DNA of 23,136 nt from Bacteroidaceae bacterium (lineage in GTDB: Bacteria; Bacteroidota; Bacteroidia; Bacteroidales; Bacteroidaceae). The position numbers and the translations under genes are program-made. Positions 1-6,669 of this stretch are shown here, piece after piece. The notes beneath the pieces were generated by a model. The model was not told where the DNA came from, did no database searches, and was given only the letters and a program-made list of their open reading frames with translations. Location: the NCBI GenBank assembly GCA_900770665.1, contig CAAGKZ010000097.1, forward strand, positions 1 through 23,136. Direction: 5' to 3'. Each line of letters opens with the position of its first letter. Position 1 is the stretch's first letter.

Positions 1-39
1 AACCAACGACAAAATTGCAAACAAATTAACCTTTTTCAT
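1..39 (-). CDS. 5' end of a secreted or lipoprotein-type gene (partial)
   Basis: Only 13 codons are inside the window, reading MKKVNLFAILSLV and running off the left edge in frame. Two lysines followed by a hydrophobic stretch are what a signal peptide looks like, so the product is probably exported or lipidated; no cleavage site or domain is visible. The start is supported by a consensus promoter 39-69 bases upstream and by an A/T-rich leader without Shine-Dalgarno, as is usual in Bacteroidetes. Its separate promoter suggests it is not part of the cassette upstream. Nothing can be said about function. Confidence 0.5.
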   Translation of the reverse strand, partial: MKKVNLFAILSLV

Positions 40-77
40 AGTATAAAAATTTAATTGTTAAAAGACATTCACAAATG

Positions 78-108
78 CAAATATAACACTTTAAAATATA
101 TAGTCAAA
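78..108 (-). promoter_or_regulatory. Bacteroidetes-type promoter for the gene at the left edge
   Basis: On the minus strand the sequence has TTTG (105-108), a 19-base spacer, and TATATTTG (78-85). This is an exact fit to the primary sigma consensus of Bacteroides, TTTG-N19-21-TAnnTTTG. Transcription would start near position 71, giving a leader of about 30 bases before the ATG at 39. Seen directly; activity is inferred. Confidence 0.65.
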
Positions 109-124
109 TTTCAAATTATAAAAA

Positions 125-352
125 TCAATGACAAGCACCATTCTCCATACAATTATGTACATAAAAATAATATTTTGCACCATTATACATAAATGAAACA
201 CCCATTGACATTACTGCAAAATCGTGAAACAGAATCTTTTCTGCCTCACTCCCATAACCACCGAATTCCTCACCATACACCTCCTTGTTTGGTGGATATT
301 TCCCATTTACAGGGTCTCCTTTTTCATCGTATATAATATATGGTTTATTCAT
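125..352 (-). CDS. Truncated copy of the two-repeat paralog family (75 aa)
   Basis: This 75-residue product matches the first half-domain of the neighbouring 230-residue protein (start 1064) almost residue for residue up to the YVHN motif near residue 67. It then ends in eight unrelated residues and a stop. The family signature is visible: KYPPNK, YGEEFGGYGSEAEKILFHDF. The distal part of the first repeat and the whole second repeat are missing, so it is probably a decaying or truncated copy rather than a complete protein. The DNA is about 94% identical to the intact neighbour over 151 bases, so the duplication is recent. It lies 19 bases after the stop of the intact gene, in the same direction, and is probably on the same transcript. 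It could still be expressed as a half-domain; no function is recognised. Confidence 0.55.
   Translation of the reverse strand: MNKPYIIYDEKGDPVNGKYPPNKEVYGEEFGGYGSEAEKILFHDFAVMSMGVSFMYNGAKYYFYVHNCMENGACH
202..352 (-). repeat. Direct repeat, copy 1 (5' end of duplicated gene)
   Basis: Aligned without gaps to 914-1064 at an offset of 712 bases, with about 9 differences in 151 positions by eye. Similarity weakens sharply downstream of this block (below 202). Confidence 0.85.
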
Positions 353-371
353 TTGTGGAGGTTTACGGTTG

Positions 372-1064
372 TCACTCCGGTTCTACATATTCTAGTTCAT
401 CAATCAAGTCAATCAACGGCTTGCCATCAATTCTAAAATTTTCAATGAAATCCATTTCATTAGTATACACCTCATACTCTTCGGTAAAGCGGTCGTCACA
501 TAAAGCTACATGATCAAATTCATTCAGCACATAATATTCTTTTTCTTTATATTTAAAATAAAGATCATAGTTCTGAACGCCAAAGTCATAAAACAGTGTT
601 TCAACATAAGAATCTTTGTAACCATGATACATTTCTCCATATTTCTCCTTGTTTGGCGGATATTTACAGTTATAAGGATACCCATTCTCATCCAAAGCGA
701 AATGAGGTTTGAACACATTATAGAATGTTTTTACATCATCTATTTCATCAATCAGGCTTATGAATGGCTTACCGGCGATTGAGAAATTTTCAAGTAAATC
801 CAATTCATTTTGATATTCTGCGACTATTTCTTTACGAGTTGCGTTATATGCTGTCGCAGGGGTATTATGCACATAAAGAAAATACCTTGTACCGTCGTGC
901 AAGAACGAAACATCCATTGACATTACTGCAAAATCGTGAAACAGAATCTTTTCAGCCTCACTCCCATAACCACCGAATTCTTCACCATACATCTTCTTGT
1001 TTGGAGGGTATTTCCCATTTACAGGGTCTCCTTTTTCGTCGTATATAATATATGACTTATTCAT
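372..1064 (-). CDS. Two-repeat protein, candidate immunity protein (230 aa)
   Basis: I do not recognise a named family. The protein has two copies of a domain of about 105 residues, at roughly 5-108 and 121-225. Each runs: a Y/F-x-x-DE-x-G stretch, then KYPPNK, a YGE-x-x-x-GY segment, a LFxDFxV motif, a Tyr-rich strand region, and an ENFxIxGKP-type motif near the end. No signal peptide or membrane segment is seen, so it is probably cytosolic and acidic. The ATG at 1064 is chosen because it aligns with the starts of both paralogs; an upstream GTG at 1088 would add eight residues and overlap the previous stop. It sits between two paralogs downstream of a possible toxin. Tandem duplication of small acidic cytosolic genes is typical of immunity genes in polymorphic toxin loci; that role is inference. 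Confidence 0.75.
   Translation of the reverse strand: MNKSYIIYDEKGDPVNGKYPPNKKMYGEEFGGYGSEAEKILFHDFAVMSMDVSFLHDGTRYFLYVHNTPATAYNATRKEIVAEYQNELDLLENFSIAGKPFISLIDEIDDVKTFYNVFKPHFALDENGYPYNCKYPPNKEKYGEMYHGYKDSYVETLFYDFGVQNYDLYFKYKEKEYYVLNEFDHVALCDDRFTEEYEVYTNEMDFIENFRIDGKPLIDLIDELEYVEPE
914..1064 (-). repeat. Direct repeat, copy 2 (5' end of duplicated gene)
   Basis: Partner of 202-352, ungapped at an offset of 712 bases. The third paralog (1645-1795) aligns to the same segment with clearly more differences, so it is the older copy. Confidence 0.85.
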
Positions 1065-1084
1065 TTTATGGAAATTATTGGTTA

Positions 1085-1795
1085 TCACTCAGGGTCAATC
1101 TCCTCTATTTCGTCCATCAGGTCAATCAAAGGCCTACCGTCAATTTTAAAATTTTCAATCAAGTCCATGGCATCTGTATAAATCTCGTACTCCTCTGTGA
1201 AATGGTCATCGCACACAGCCACATGATCAGGTTCTGTCAACAAATAATAATCCTTTCCCTTATACTTAAAACTCACATCATAGTTCTGAACTCCAAAATC
1301 ATAGAAAAGGACTCCTTCGGCCTTATTCTTGTACCCATCAAATAAAATTCCGTATTTTTCTTTGTTGGGTTGATATTTGCAATTATAAGGATAACCATTA
1401 TCGTCATATCCAATGTAGGATTTAACAACTTTTTTAGTAATTTTTATTGACTCGTTGTTGTCTATTATATTCATTAGGAGTTTACCATCTATCTTAAAAT
1501 TTTCTAAAAATCCCATTTCATCATGATATTCTTCTTCATTATATACCACTTTAGAGTCAGACAAAAATGCATTCCAAGAAACCTTTATAGAATCCGCCTC
1601 TTTATTAACGCTATAAAACGTATCATTATAAAAGATGTAGAAATCTGACGACAATACTGCAAAATCGTGAAACAGGACCTTTTCTGCCTCACTCCTATAA
1701 CCACAGAATTCCTCACCATACTTCTCCCTATCAGGGGGATATTTACCATTTGTTGGGTTACCATTCCCGCCGTAAACTATATAAGGTTTGCTCAT
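1085..1795 (-). CDS. Two-repeat protein, candidate immunity protein, first of the array (236 aa)
   Basis: Same architecture as the gene starting at 1064: domain repeats at about 5-112 and 127-231, with KYPPDREKYGEEF and KYQPNKEKYG segments, LFHDFAV and LFYDFGV, and the endings LENFKIDGKLL (97-107) and IENFKIDGRPL (213-223). Its second half is closer to the second half of its neighbour than to its own first half, so the two-repeat gene was duplicated as a unit. The start ATG overlaps the stop of the upstream gene as ATGA (1792-1795), which points to translational coupling and fixes the start. Being directly coupled to the possible toxin makes it the best candidate for the cognate immunity protein, but no family name can be assigned from sequence alone. 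Confidence 0.75.
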   Translation of the reverse strand: MSKPYIVYGGNGNPTNGKYPPDREKYGEEFCGYRSEAEKVLFHDFAVLSSDFYIFYNDTFYSVNKEADSIKVSWNAFLSDSKVVYNEEEYHDEMGFLENFKIDGKLLMNIIDNNESIKITKKVVKSYIGYDDNGYPYNCKYQPNKEKYGILFDGYKNKAEGVLFYDFGVQNYDVSFKYKGKDYYLLTEPDHVAVCDDHFTEEYEIYTDAMDLIENFKIDGRPLIDLMDEIEEIDPE

Positions 1796-2169
1796 TTCTT
1801 GAAATTTTTAATTTTATCTATTAGATTTCTCATTCTACTATTTATTGGATAAGCCTCAGTTGGAACTTGTCCACCATTCTTCCAAGGATGCCAATGAGAC
1901 CCCAATCCATGATGGTCAATAATATGTATTGAATTTAGTCTTTTTCCATCAGCTCCATACTCTGCCAGTTCTTTCAACCCTTTGCCATTGCGATAAAATG
2001 TGGCATATATTCTATTAGGCGTATGGCTCTCCTCGGGAAGTTTCAATGCCAATCGAGGATTTTTTGTCTCAAGGATTTTTATGTTATCTCCAATACTCAG
2101 TATCGTTTTGTAATGCCGCCCATCTTCAAAGTTAGTTATTCCACTAATAAAACTACCGTTTCCGCCCAT
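1792..2169 (-). CDS. Small His-rich protein, possible toxin domain (125 aa)
   Basis: The product begins MGGNGSF and has no signal peptide or membrane segment. Two conserved-looking blocks stand out: LPEESHTPNRIYATF at 44-58 and IDHHGLGSHWHPW at 84-96, with four histidines (86, 87, 92, 94) in a short span. Dense His motifs near the C-terminus are common in toxin domains of polymorphic toxin systems, and the next gene is translationally coupled, so a toxin role is plausible but unproven. The ATG at 2169 lies inside the end of the upstream gene (17-base overlap, different frame). It may therefore be translated by coupling, or be the C-terminal half of an ancestral fusion with the DUF4417 protein. 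It could instead be a phage or mobile-element protein of unknown role. Confidence 0.65.
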   Translation of the reverse strand: MGGNGSFISGITNFEDGRHYKTILSIGDNIKILETKNPRLALKLPEESHTPNRIYATFYRNGKGLKELAEYGADGKRLNSIHIIDHHGLGSHWHPWKNGGQVPTEAYPINSRMRNLIDKIKNFKK

Positions 2170-2788
2170 TTTTTAACATTTTATAGTTCTCATTCTCAAA
2201 ATACGCACTCATTTCCTCTGCTTCACCCGGCATTTTTTCGCCATAACGGATTATGCATTCAGGTTCCAGACGCCTGATTGCCTCTTTATACCCCTCTAAC
2301 CACAGATACTTAGAATAGCCCGACTTTTTTACACCTGTACAATTTATTGCAATTATGCCATTCCTCTCAATACCTGCAAAACTGTAATCATAACTGTCGG
2401 GCGTACTCCATGTTACATTTGGAATTACACTCACTCCATTACTTGCCCAATAGGCTGCCAATGCCTTATTCAAGAAGCAATGATAGAACCTCATAGGAAG
2501 AGGCATATCAATATACTGGGAGAAATCGGGTGCAATGACCGAAGGGAAACGTTTCAGTATCTCAAGATACTTTTCGGGAAATGTAAGTACACGCACAAAC
2601 TCTTTGTCATTCAAATAGAAATGAGGCGTACTGTCGTATCTCTTTTGCGCAACCGCCTTATTGAACGGATACAGTTTTTCTGGAATATCGCCTTTATATT
2701 TCGGGATTACAGGCATCCCGAACTCACTTTCTGTAACCAGCTTGTCGAATATCTGCAAACGATATGTCTTGCTATTTATATTTATCAT
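2153..2788 (-). CDS. DUF4417 domain protein (211 aa)
   Basis: The sequence fits DUF4417, a family of unknown function found mostly in phages, plasmids and other accessory DNA. The recognisable pieces are a FPSVIAPDFSQYIDMP segment (81-96), AYWASNGVSVIPNVTWS (112-128), a Y-x-Y-x-F-x-G-I-x-R-x-G-I-I-A-I stretch (133-148), and GYKEAIRRLEPECIIRYG (166-183). This identification is by recall of family motifs. No catalytic residues can be named. The start ATG at 2788 is preceded by an A/T-rich leader and a TACATTTG promoter element at 2811-2818. It is the first gene of the accessory cassette and overlaps the next gene by 17 bases across an A6 run (TTAAAAAATGGG on minus). The AT-rich composition differs from the arginine genes next door and suggests acquisition. 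Confidence 0.8.
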   Translation of the reverse strand: MININSKTYRLQIFDKLVTESEFGMPVIPKYKGDIPEKLYPFNKAVAQKRYDSTPHFYLNDKEFVRVLTFPEKYLEILKRFPSVIAPDFSQYIDMPLPMRFYHCFLNKALAAYWASNGVSVIPNVTWSTPDSYDYSFAGIERNGIIAINCTGVKKSGYSKYLWLEGYKEAIRRLEPECIIRYGEKMPGEAEEMSAYFENENYKMLKNGRKR

Positions 2789-2810
2789 TTTACATATTAT
2801 TTATTGGTTA

Positions 2811-2839
2811 CAAATGTATTACAGGATTTAACATTCAAG
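2811..2839 (-). promoter_or_regulatory. Probable promoter of the accessory cassette
   Basis: TACATTTG on minus (2811-2818) matches the TAnnTTTG element exactly. The upstream TTTG element is only approximate (CTTG at 2836-2839, spacing 17 instead of 19-21). A near-palindrome TAACaCCGGaGTTA lies just upstream at 2860-2873 and could be a regulator site. Confidence 0.4.
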
Positions 2840-2874
2840 GTTGCAGAAATGACACAAAGTAACACCGGAGTTAA

Positions 2875-2927
2875 CAATACAAGATGCACCCCGGGAGCGC
2901 CATACTCCCGGGGTGCATCTTGTATTG
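2875..2927 (-). terminator. Perfect 23-bp hairpin after argD
   Basis: The arms at 2875-2897 and 2905-2927 are exact reverse complements with a 7-base loop (CGCCATA on plus). The core is CCCCGGGAG with A/T-rich outer arms. It lies 12 bases after the argD stop and separates the arginine cluster from the accessory cassette. There is no long T run after it, but a hairpin of this strength in this place is most likely the terminator of the arginine transcript. Confidence 0.8.
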
Positions 2928-2939
2928 AATTCTAAGGTA

Positions 2940-4061
2940 TTAAAGAATCCTTCTGAACCTATCCACGAAATCCATAGCCTGCTGCATTGTCAATGTCAAT
3001 GGCGGCAACAGACGAATTGTATTTGTGCCGCTCACACCGGTAAAGACACGCTCTTCAAACAGCAACTTGCGACGGATATCCTTGACCGGTTCATCAAACT
3101 CAATGCCAATCATCAGACCTTGTCCGCGCACCTCCTTTATACCGTCCAACTTCTTGAGTTCGGCAAGGAGATAGTCACCTACCCTGTTTGCATTTTCAAT
3201 CAGATTATCGGCTTCCATAACATCGAGCACAGCCTCAACAGCTGCACATGCAAGATGATTGCCGCCGAATGTTGTTCCGAGTTCGCCATATACGGCCTGA
3301 AATTTGGGGCTTATAAGCACCACGCCTACAGGGAAACCGTTACCGATTCCCTTGGCCTGTGTTATGATGTCGGGCTTTATTCCCGCCCATTGATGTGCGA
3401 AAAACTTGCCGCTACGGCCACAGCCGCTCTGTATCTCATCAAGTATCAGTGTCGTACCGGTGCTGTTACACAACTGCTGCAACTGCTGCAGGAAATGCAC
3501 TGATGGTATCTGCACGCCACCGACGCCCTGTATTCCCTCAATGATTACGGCAGTCACATCTCCTTTCTCAATCTCGTCACGCACGGCATCGATGTCGCCC
3601 ATTGCAACGAATGTGGTGTGCGCATTGGCATTGATTGGTGCAACAATCTTTGGATTGTCGGTAACCTCAACGGCAAGTGAAGTACGACCATGGAATGCCT
3701 TTTTAAAGGCTATGACACGGCGTTTGCCATTCTTGAACGATGACAGCTTGAGTGCATTCTCGTTTGCCTCGGCACCGGAATTTATGAAAAAGAGGTTGTA
3801 ATCCTCGTAACCGCTTATTCTGCCCAACTTCTCTGCAACGCGCTGCTGCAGCGTATTGATGACAGAATTTGAATAGAAGCCAAGCGTTGCAACCTGACGG
3901 CTTATCATGTCGACATACCTGGGATGTGCGTGACCGATGGAAATTACGGCATGTCCGCCATAAAGGTCGAGATACTCGTTGCCCTTGTCGTCCCAGACCT
4001 TGCAGCCTTCACCCTTTACAATGTTGACATCGAAAAGCGGATATACATCGTACAGATTCAT
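2940..4061 (-). CDS. argD: Acetylornithine (or succinylornithine) aminotransferase
   Basis: A PLP-dependent class III aminotransferase of 373 residues that makes N-acylornithine from the N-acylglutamate semialdehyde with glutamate as amino donor. Visible landmarks are NSGAEANE (94-101), FHGRT (123-127), LDEIQSGCGRSG (207-218) and the PLP lysine in QAKGIGNGFP (K237). The length is slightly short of the usual 375-405 but all core blocks are present. It follows argC by 30 bases in the same direction and is the last gene before a strong hairpin. Known Bacteroides arginine enzymes use succinylated intermediates at the transcarbamylase step, so the natural substrate here may be N-succinyl rather than N-acetyl; the sequence does not settle this. 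In related genomes proC often follows; here it does not. Confidence 0.93.
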   Translation of the reverse strand: MNLYDVYPLFDVNIVKGEGCKVWDDKGNEYLDLYGGHAVISIGHAHPRYVDMISRQVATLGFYSNSVINTLQQRVAEKLGRISGYEDYNLFFINSGAEANENALKLSSFKNGKRRVIAFKKAFHGRTSLAVEVTDNPKIVAPINANAHTTFVAMGDIDAVRDEIEKGDVTAVIIEGIQGVGGVQIPSVHFLQQLQQLCNSTGTTLILDEIQSGCGRSGKFFAHQWAGIKPDIITQAKGIGNGFPVGVVLISPKFQAVYGELGTTFGGNHLACAAVEAVLDVMEADNLIENANRVGDYLLAELKKLDGIKEVRGQGLMIGIEFDEPVKDIRRKLLFEERVFTGVSGTNTIRLLPPLTLTMQQAMDFVDRFRRIL

Positions 4062-4091
4062 TATTCTCTGTTTTAAAGTATTAGTTCAACT

Positions 4092-5060
4092 TTAGAAAGC
4101 CGACGGCTTGAGCTGAAGACCGACAGTCTCGGCAAGGCCGAAAAGCAAGTTCATATTATGCACCGCAGTACCGCTTGCCCCCTTGAGCAGATTATCTATG
4201 ATTGATGTGATGAGCAGCTTGTCGCCATGTTTCTCAAGATGTATCAGACACTTGTTGGTATTCACCACCTCTTTGAGGTCGAGCGGACGCTTAACGACAT
4301 GTGTAAACGAGTCGCGCTCATAATAGCTCTCATACAACTTGTACAGAGTCTCAATGTCCAAATCGCACTTCACAACCAATGTCGCGAATATACCGCGTGG
4401 GAAACAGCCACGATAAGGAATAAAGTCAATGCTGCCGCCATAATCGGGCTGCAGTTGCTTGATGCTCTGCATAATCTCGGGCAGATGTTGGTGTTCGAAC
4501 GGCTTGTAGATGCTTATGTTGTTATCTCTCCAGCTATAGTGCGTGGTTGCCGATGGCTTCACACCGGCACCGGTGCTGCCTGTTATCGCATTTACAGAAA
4601 CATCACCCTTGAGAAGGTGCTCCTTTGCCAAAGGCAAAAGACCAAGCTCAATGCAGGTTGCAAAACAACCCGGGTTTGCCACATAACGGCTCTTGCAAGT
4701 GTTACGACGGTTCAACTCGGGCAGGCCATAGATGAAATCGTGCTCATTGCTCTTGATGCGGTAGTCCATCGACAGGTCGATGACCTTCAGTTCATCAGGC
4801 AAAGCGTGGCTCTCAAGAAACTTGCGTGTATCGCCGTGTGCGGTACAGAAAAAGAGCAAATCAATCTCCTCAAATGGCATTTCGCTTGTAAAGACAAGAT
4901 CAGTCTCACCCAACAGGCCTGCATGCACGTCGGTAATATAATTGCCGGCGTTGCTGGTGCTGTGTACAAATTTTATCTCAACCTCGGGGTGTTGCAACAA
5001 CAGACGCAAAAGTTCACCTGCCGTATATCCCGCACCACCTATAATTCCAACTTTAATCAT
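4092..5060 (-). CDS. argC: N-acetyl-gamma-glutamyl-phosphate reductase
   Basis: NADPH-dependent reductase of the arginine pathway that converts N-acylglutamyl phosphate to the semialdehyde used by ArgD. The protein has 322 residues. It opens with the nucleotide-binding IGGAGYTAGEL (7-17). The catalytic cysteine is C132 in VANPGCFAT (127-135), and the GSTGAG segment follows. The protein belongs to the shorter (type 2-like) ArgC size class. The start at 5060 sits about 40 bases below a good promoter element. Together with argD it forms a two-gene end section of the cluster, separated from argG by 380 non-coding bases, so it may be transcribed both from its own promoter and by readthrough. Confidence 0.94.
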   Translation of the reverse strand: MIKVGIIGGAGYTAGELLRLLLQHPEVEIKFVHSTSNAGNYITDVHAGLLGETDLVFTSEMPFEEIDLLFFCTAHGDTRKFLESHALPDELKVIDLSMDYRIKSNEHDFIYGLPELNRRNTCKSRYVANPGCFATCIELGLLPLAKEHLLKGDVSVNAITGSTGAGVKPSATTHYSWRDNNISIYKPFEHQHLPEIMQSIKQLQPDYGGSIDFIPYRGCFPRGIFATLVVKCDLDIETLYKLYESYYERDSFTHVVKRPLDLKEVVNTNKCLIHLEKHGDKLLITSIIDNLLKGASGTAVHNMNLLFGLAETVGLQLKPSAF

Positions 5061-5101
5061 ATATAATGAAGTAACTGTTCAAAAAATGTTTGACTTGGTT
5101 A

Positions 5102-5133
5102 CAAAGATATATTAAACTTGCTTAATAATCAAC
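5102..5133 (-). promoter_or_regulatory. Probable argC promoter
   Basis: On minus, GTTG (5130-5133), a 20-base spacer and TATCTTTG (5102-5109) fit TTTG-N19-21-TAnnTTTG with one mismatch. The start point would be near 5095, about 35 bases before the argC ATG. Confidence 0.55.
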
Positions 5134-5440
5134 TTTTAAAGATTCCTGAAAGAATTGCTTCATGAAAATGAATAAAAAGATGCAATGCAAGGCTTGCACA
5201 AACGAGTAAAATGCGAAGTTTACTTTAACATTTTACAACGAGTGCAGCCAAGGCTCGCCAAAGGCAGCCGGCTTGTGAAGACCTGAAAACCGCAACCGAC
5301 GCTGCATGCGAGAGCAGAGAGTGTTTACATTCTATGCCGAGCAGCAAGGAGGGAAATCGCTTTTGCAGATTAATTTACTGAGTGTAAATGAGGATTTACA
5401 GGACAAGCGAAACACGGCAATGCGCTTTTTAGTCATTTTC
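5134..5440. other. Non-coding interval between argG and argC with short palindromes
   Basis: With the argC promoter, this makes a 380-base interval inside an otherwise tight cluster. I see no credible gene: the plus-strand reading frame at 5306-5587 runs into argG antisense and matches nothing I know. It contains a palindrome TGCAAG-G-CTTGCA (5186-5198), an inverted repeat GTAAAATG/CATTTTAC (5206-5213 and 5229-5236), and a directly repeated ACGAGT at each side of that inverted repeat (5202-5207, 5238-5243). It then continues with GC-richer sequence up to the argG stop. It may be a dispersed intergenic repeat or the remains of an insertion; I have an uncertain memory of similar text elsewhere in Bacteroidales. 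Confidence 0.45.
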
Positions 5441-6643
5441 TCAAATCTTTTCGTCGGGATGACTTGCATAGTAAGCACGCAAAGGTGTAGAAGTAACCTT
5501 TATGAAGCCCTTGGCATCCTCGGCTGTCCAACCTTTCTGCACCTCGCCATACTCACCCAATTTGTTCTTCACAAGGTCGTTCGGTGAATCCACACCCACG
5601 GTCTCAAAGTGCTTGGGCATTAGTTTGAGGATGGCAGTACCGGTGACGTTGCGCTGCGAACTCTCGAGCATAGCCTCAATGTCGCGCATTACCGGCTCAA
5701 GATACTGGCTCTCGTGCAGGAACATTCCATACCAGTTCGCGACCTGGTCCTTCCAGTACTGCTGCCACTTGCTAAGGGTATATTTCTCCAGGAACTTGTG
5801 CGCCGCAATGATGAGCATTGGAGCAGCAGCCTCAAAGCCCACACGTCCCTTGATGCCGATGATTGTATCGCCCACATGCATATCGCGTCCGATGCCATAG
5901 GGAGCACCAATCTCCTCTACCTTCTGTATAGCCTTGATGGGGTCACTGAACTCCTCGCCATTCACAGCCTTGAGCTCACCTTTCTCGAATGTAAGACGCA
6001 ACTCCTCCTCGCCTTGCTTCTCAACCTGTTTGAGGTAGGCACTGTCGGGCAATCCCTGCTTTGAATCAAGAATTTCGCCACCACAAATGGAAGTACCCCA
6101 AAGACCAACATTGTATGAGTATTTCAGTTTTGCAAAATCGGCCTTGAAACCATTCTCATTAAGATAGTTCACCTCGTATTCACGTGTAAGTGTCATATCG
6201 CGTGTCAATGTGATAATTTCCACACCGGGAGCACACACAAGGAATGTCATGTCAAAACGTATCTGGTCGTTTCCGGCACCTGTAGAACCATGTGCAATGG
6301 CATCGGCACCTATCTCATTCGCATAACGCGCAATGGCCAATGCCTGAAAAATTCTCTCCGAAGACACTGAGATGGGGTATGTGCCGTTGCGCAGCACATT
6401 GCCATATATCATATAACGCAGGCTCTTATCGTAATACTCCTGTGTAACGTCGAGTGTCACATACCCCTTTGCGCCCAACTTGTATGCATTCTCCTCGTTC
6501 TGTTTCAACTGTTGGGGGCTGAAACCGCCGGTGTTTGCACAGGCTGCATACACATCGTATCCCTTCTCTTTGGCAAGATACATTACAGTGAATGAGGTAT
6601 CCAGCCCGCCGCTGAATGCTACAACAACCTTTTTCTTTTCCAT
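5441..6643 (-). CDS. argG: Argininosuccinate synthase
   Basis: Joins citrulline and aspartate with ATP to give argininosuccinate, the penultimate step of arginine synthesis, in the cytosol. The 400-residue length is normal. The ATP pyrophosphatase P-loop AFSGGLDTS is at 9-17 and the AHGSTGAGNDQ substrate loop at 117-127; YGIGRD and a Lys/Arg-rich C-terminal region follow. It starts 26 bases after the GNAT gene and is probably on the argR–GNAT–argG transcript. The C-terminal ends are followed by the 380-base non-coding interval, so it may be the last gene of the first transcription unit. argH, the next enzyme, is not in this window. Confidence 0.95.
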   Translation of the reverse strand: MEKKKVVVAFSGGLDTSFTVMYLAKEKGYDVYAACANTGGFSPQQLKQNEENAYKLGAKGYVTLDVTQEYYDKSLRYMIYGNVLRNGTYPISVSSERIFQALAIARYANEIGADAIAHGSTGAGNDQIRFDMTFLVCAPGVEIITLTRDMTLTREYEVNYLNENGFKADFAKLKYSYNVGLWGTSICGGEILDSKQGLPDSAYLKQVEKQGEEELRLTFEKGELKAVNGEEFSDPIKAIQKVEEIGAPYGIGRDMHVGDTIIGIKGRVGFEAAAPMLIIAAHKFLEKYTLSKWQQYWKDQVANWYGMFLHESQYLEPVMRDIEAMLESSQRNVTGTAILKLMPKHFETVGVDSPNDLVKNKLGEYGEVQKGWTAEDAKGFIKVTSTPLRAYYASHPDEKI

Positions 6644-6669
6644 ATATATTGTCCGTTTTTTATCTGTTA

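Noticed and set aside
510..1048. Plus-strand reading frames across the AT-rich paralog genes
   Set aside because: They are antisense to the conserved two-repeat proteins and show low-complexity hydrophobic composition.
202..1064. CRISPR-like spaced repeats in the left segment
   Set aside because: The repeated DNA is long and coding, with only two close copies; there is no short repeat with regular spacers.
1065..1088. GTG start of the middle paralog that would overlap the previous stop
   Set aside because: The ATG at 1064 aligns exactly with the starts of both paralogs, and the eight extra residues have no counterpart in them.
5306..5587. Plus-strand reading frame of 93 codons beginning MREQRVFTFYAEQQ between argC and argG
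   Set aside because: About half of it is antisense to the 3' end of argG, no promoter or homology is evident, and it lies in an interval rich in short repeats. I treat it as non-coding.
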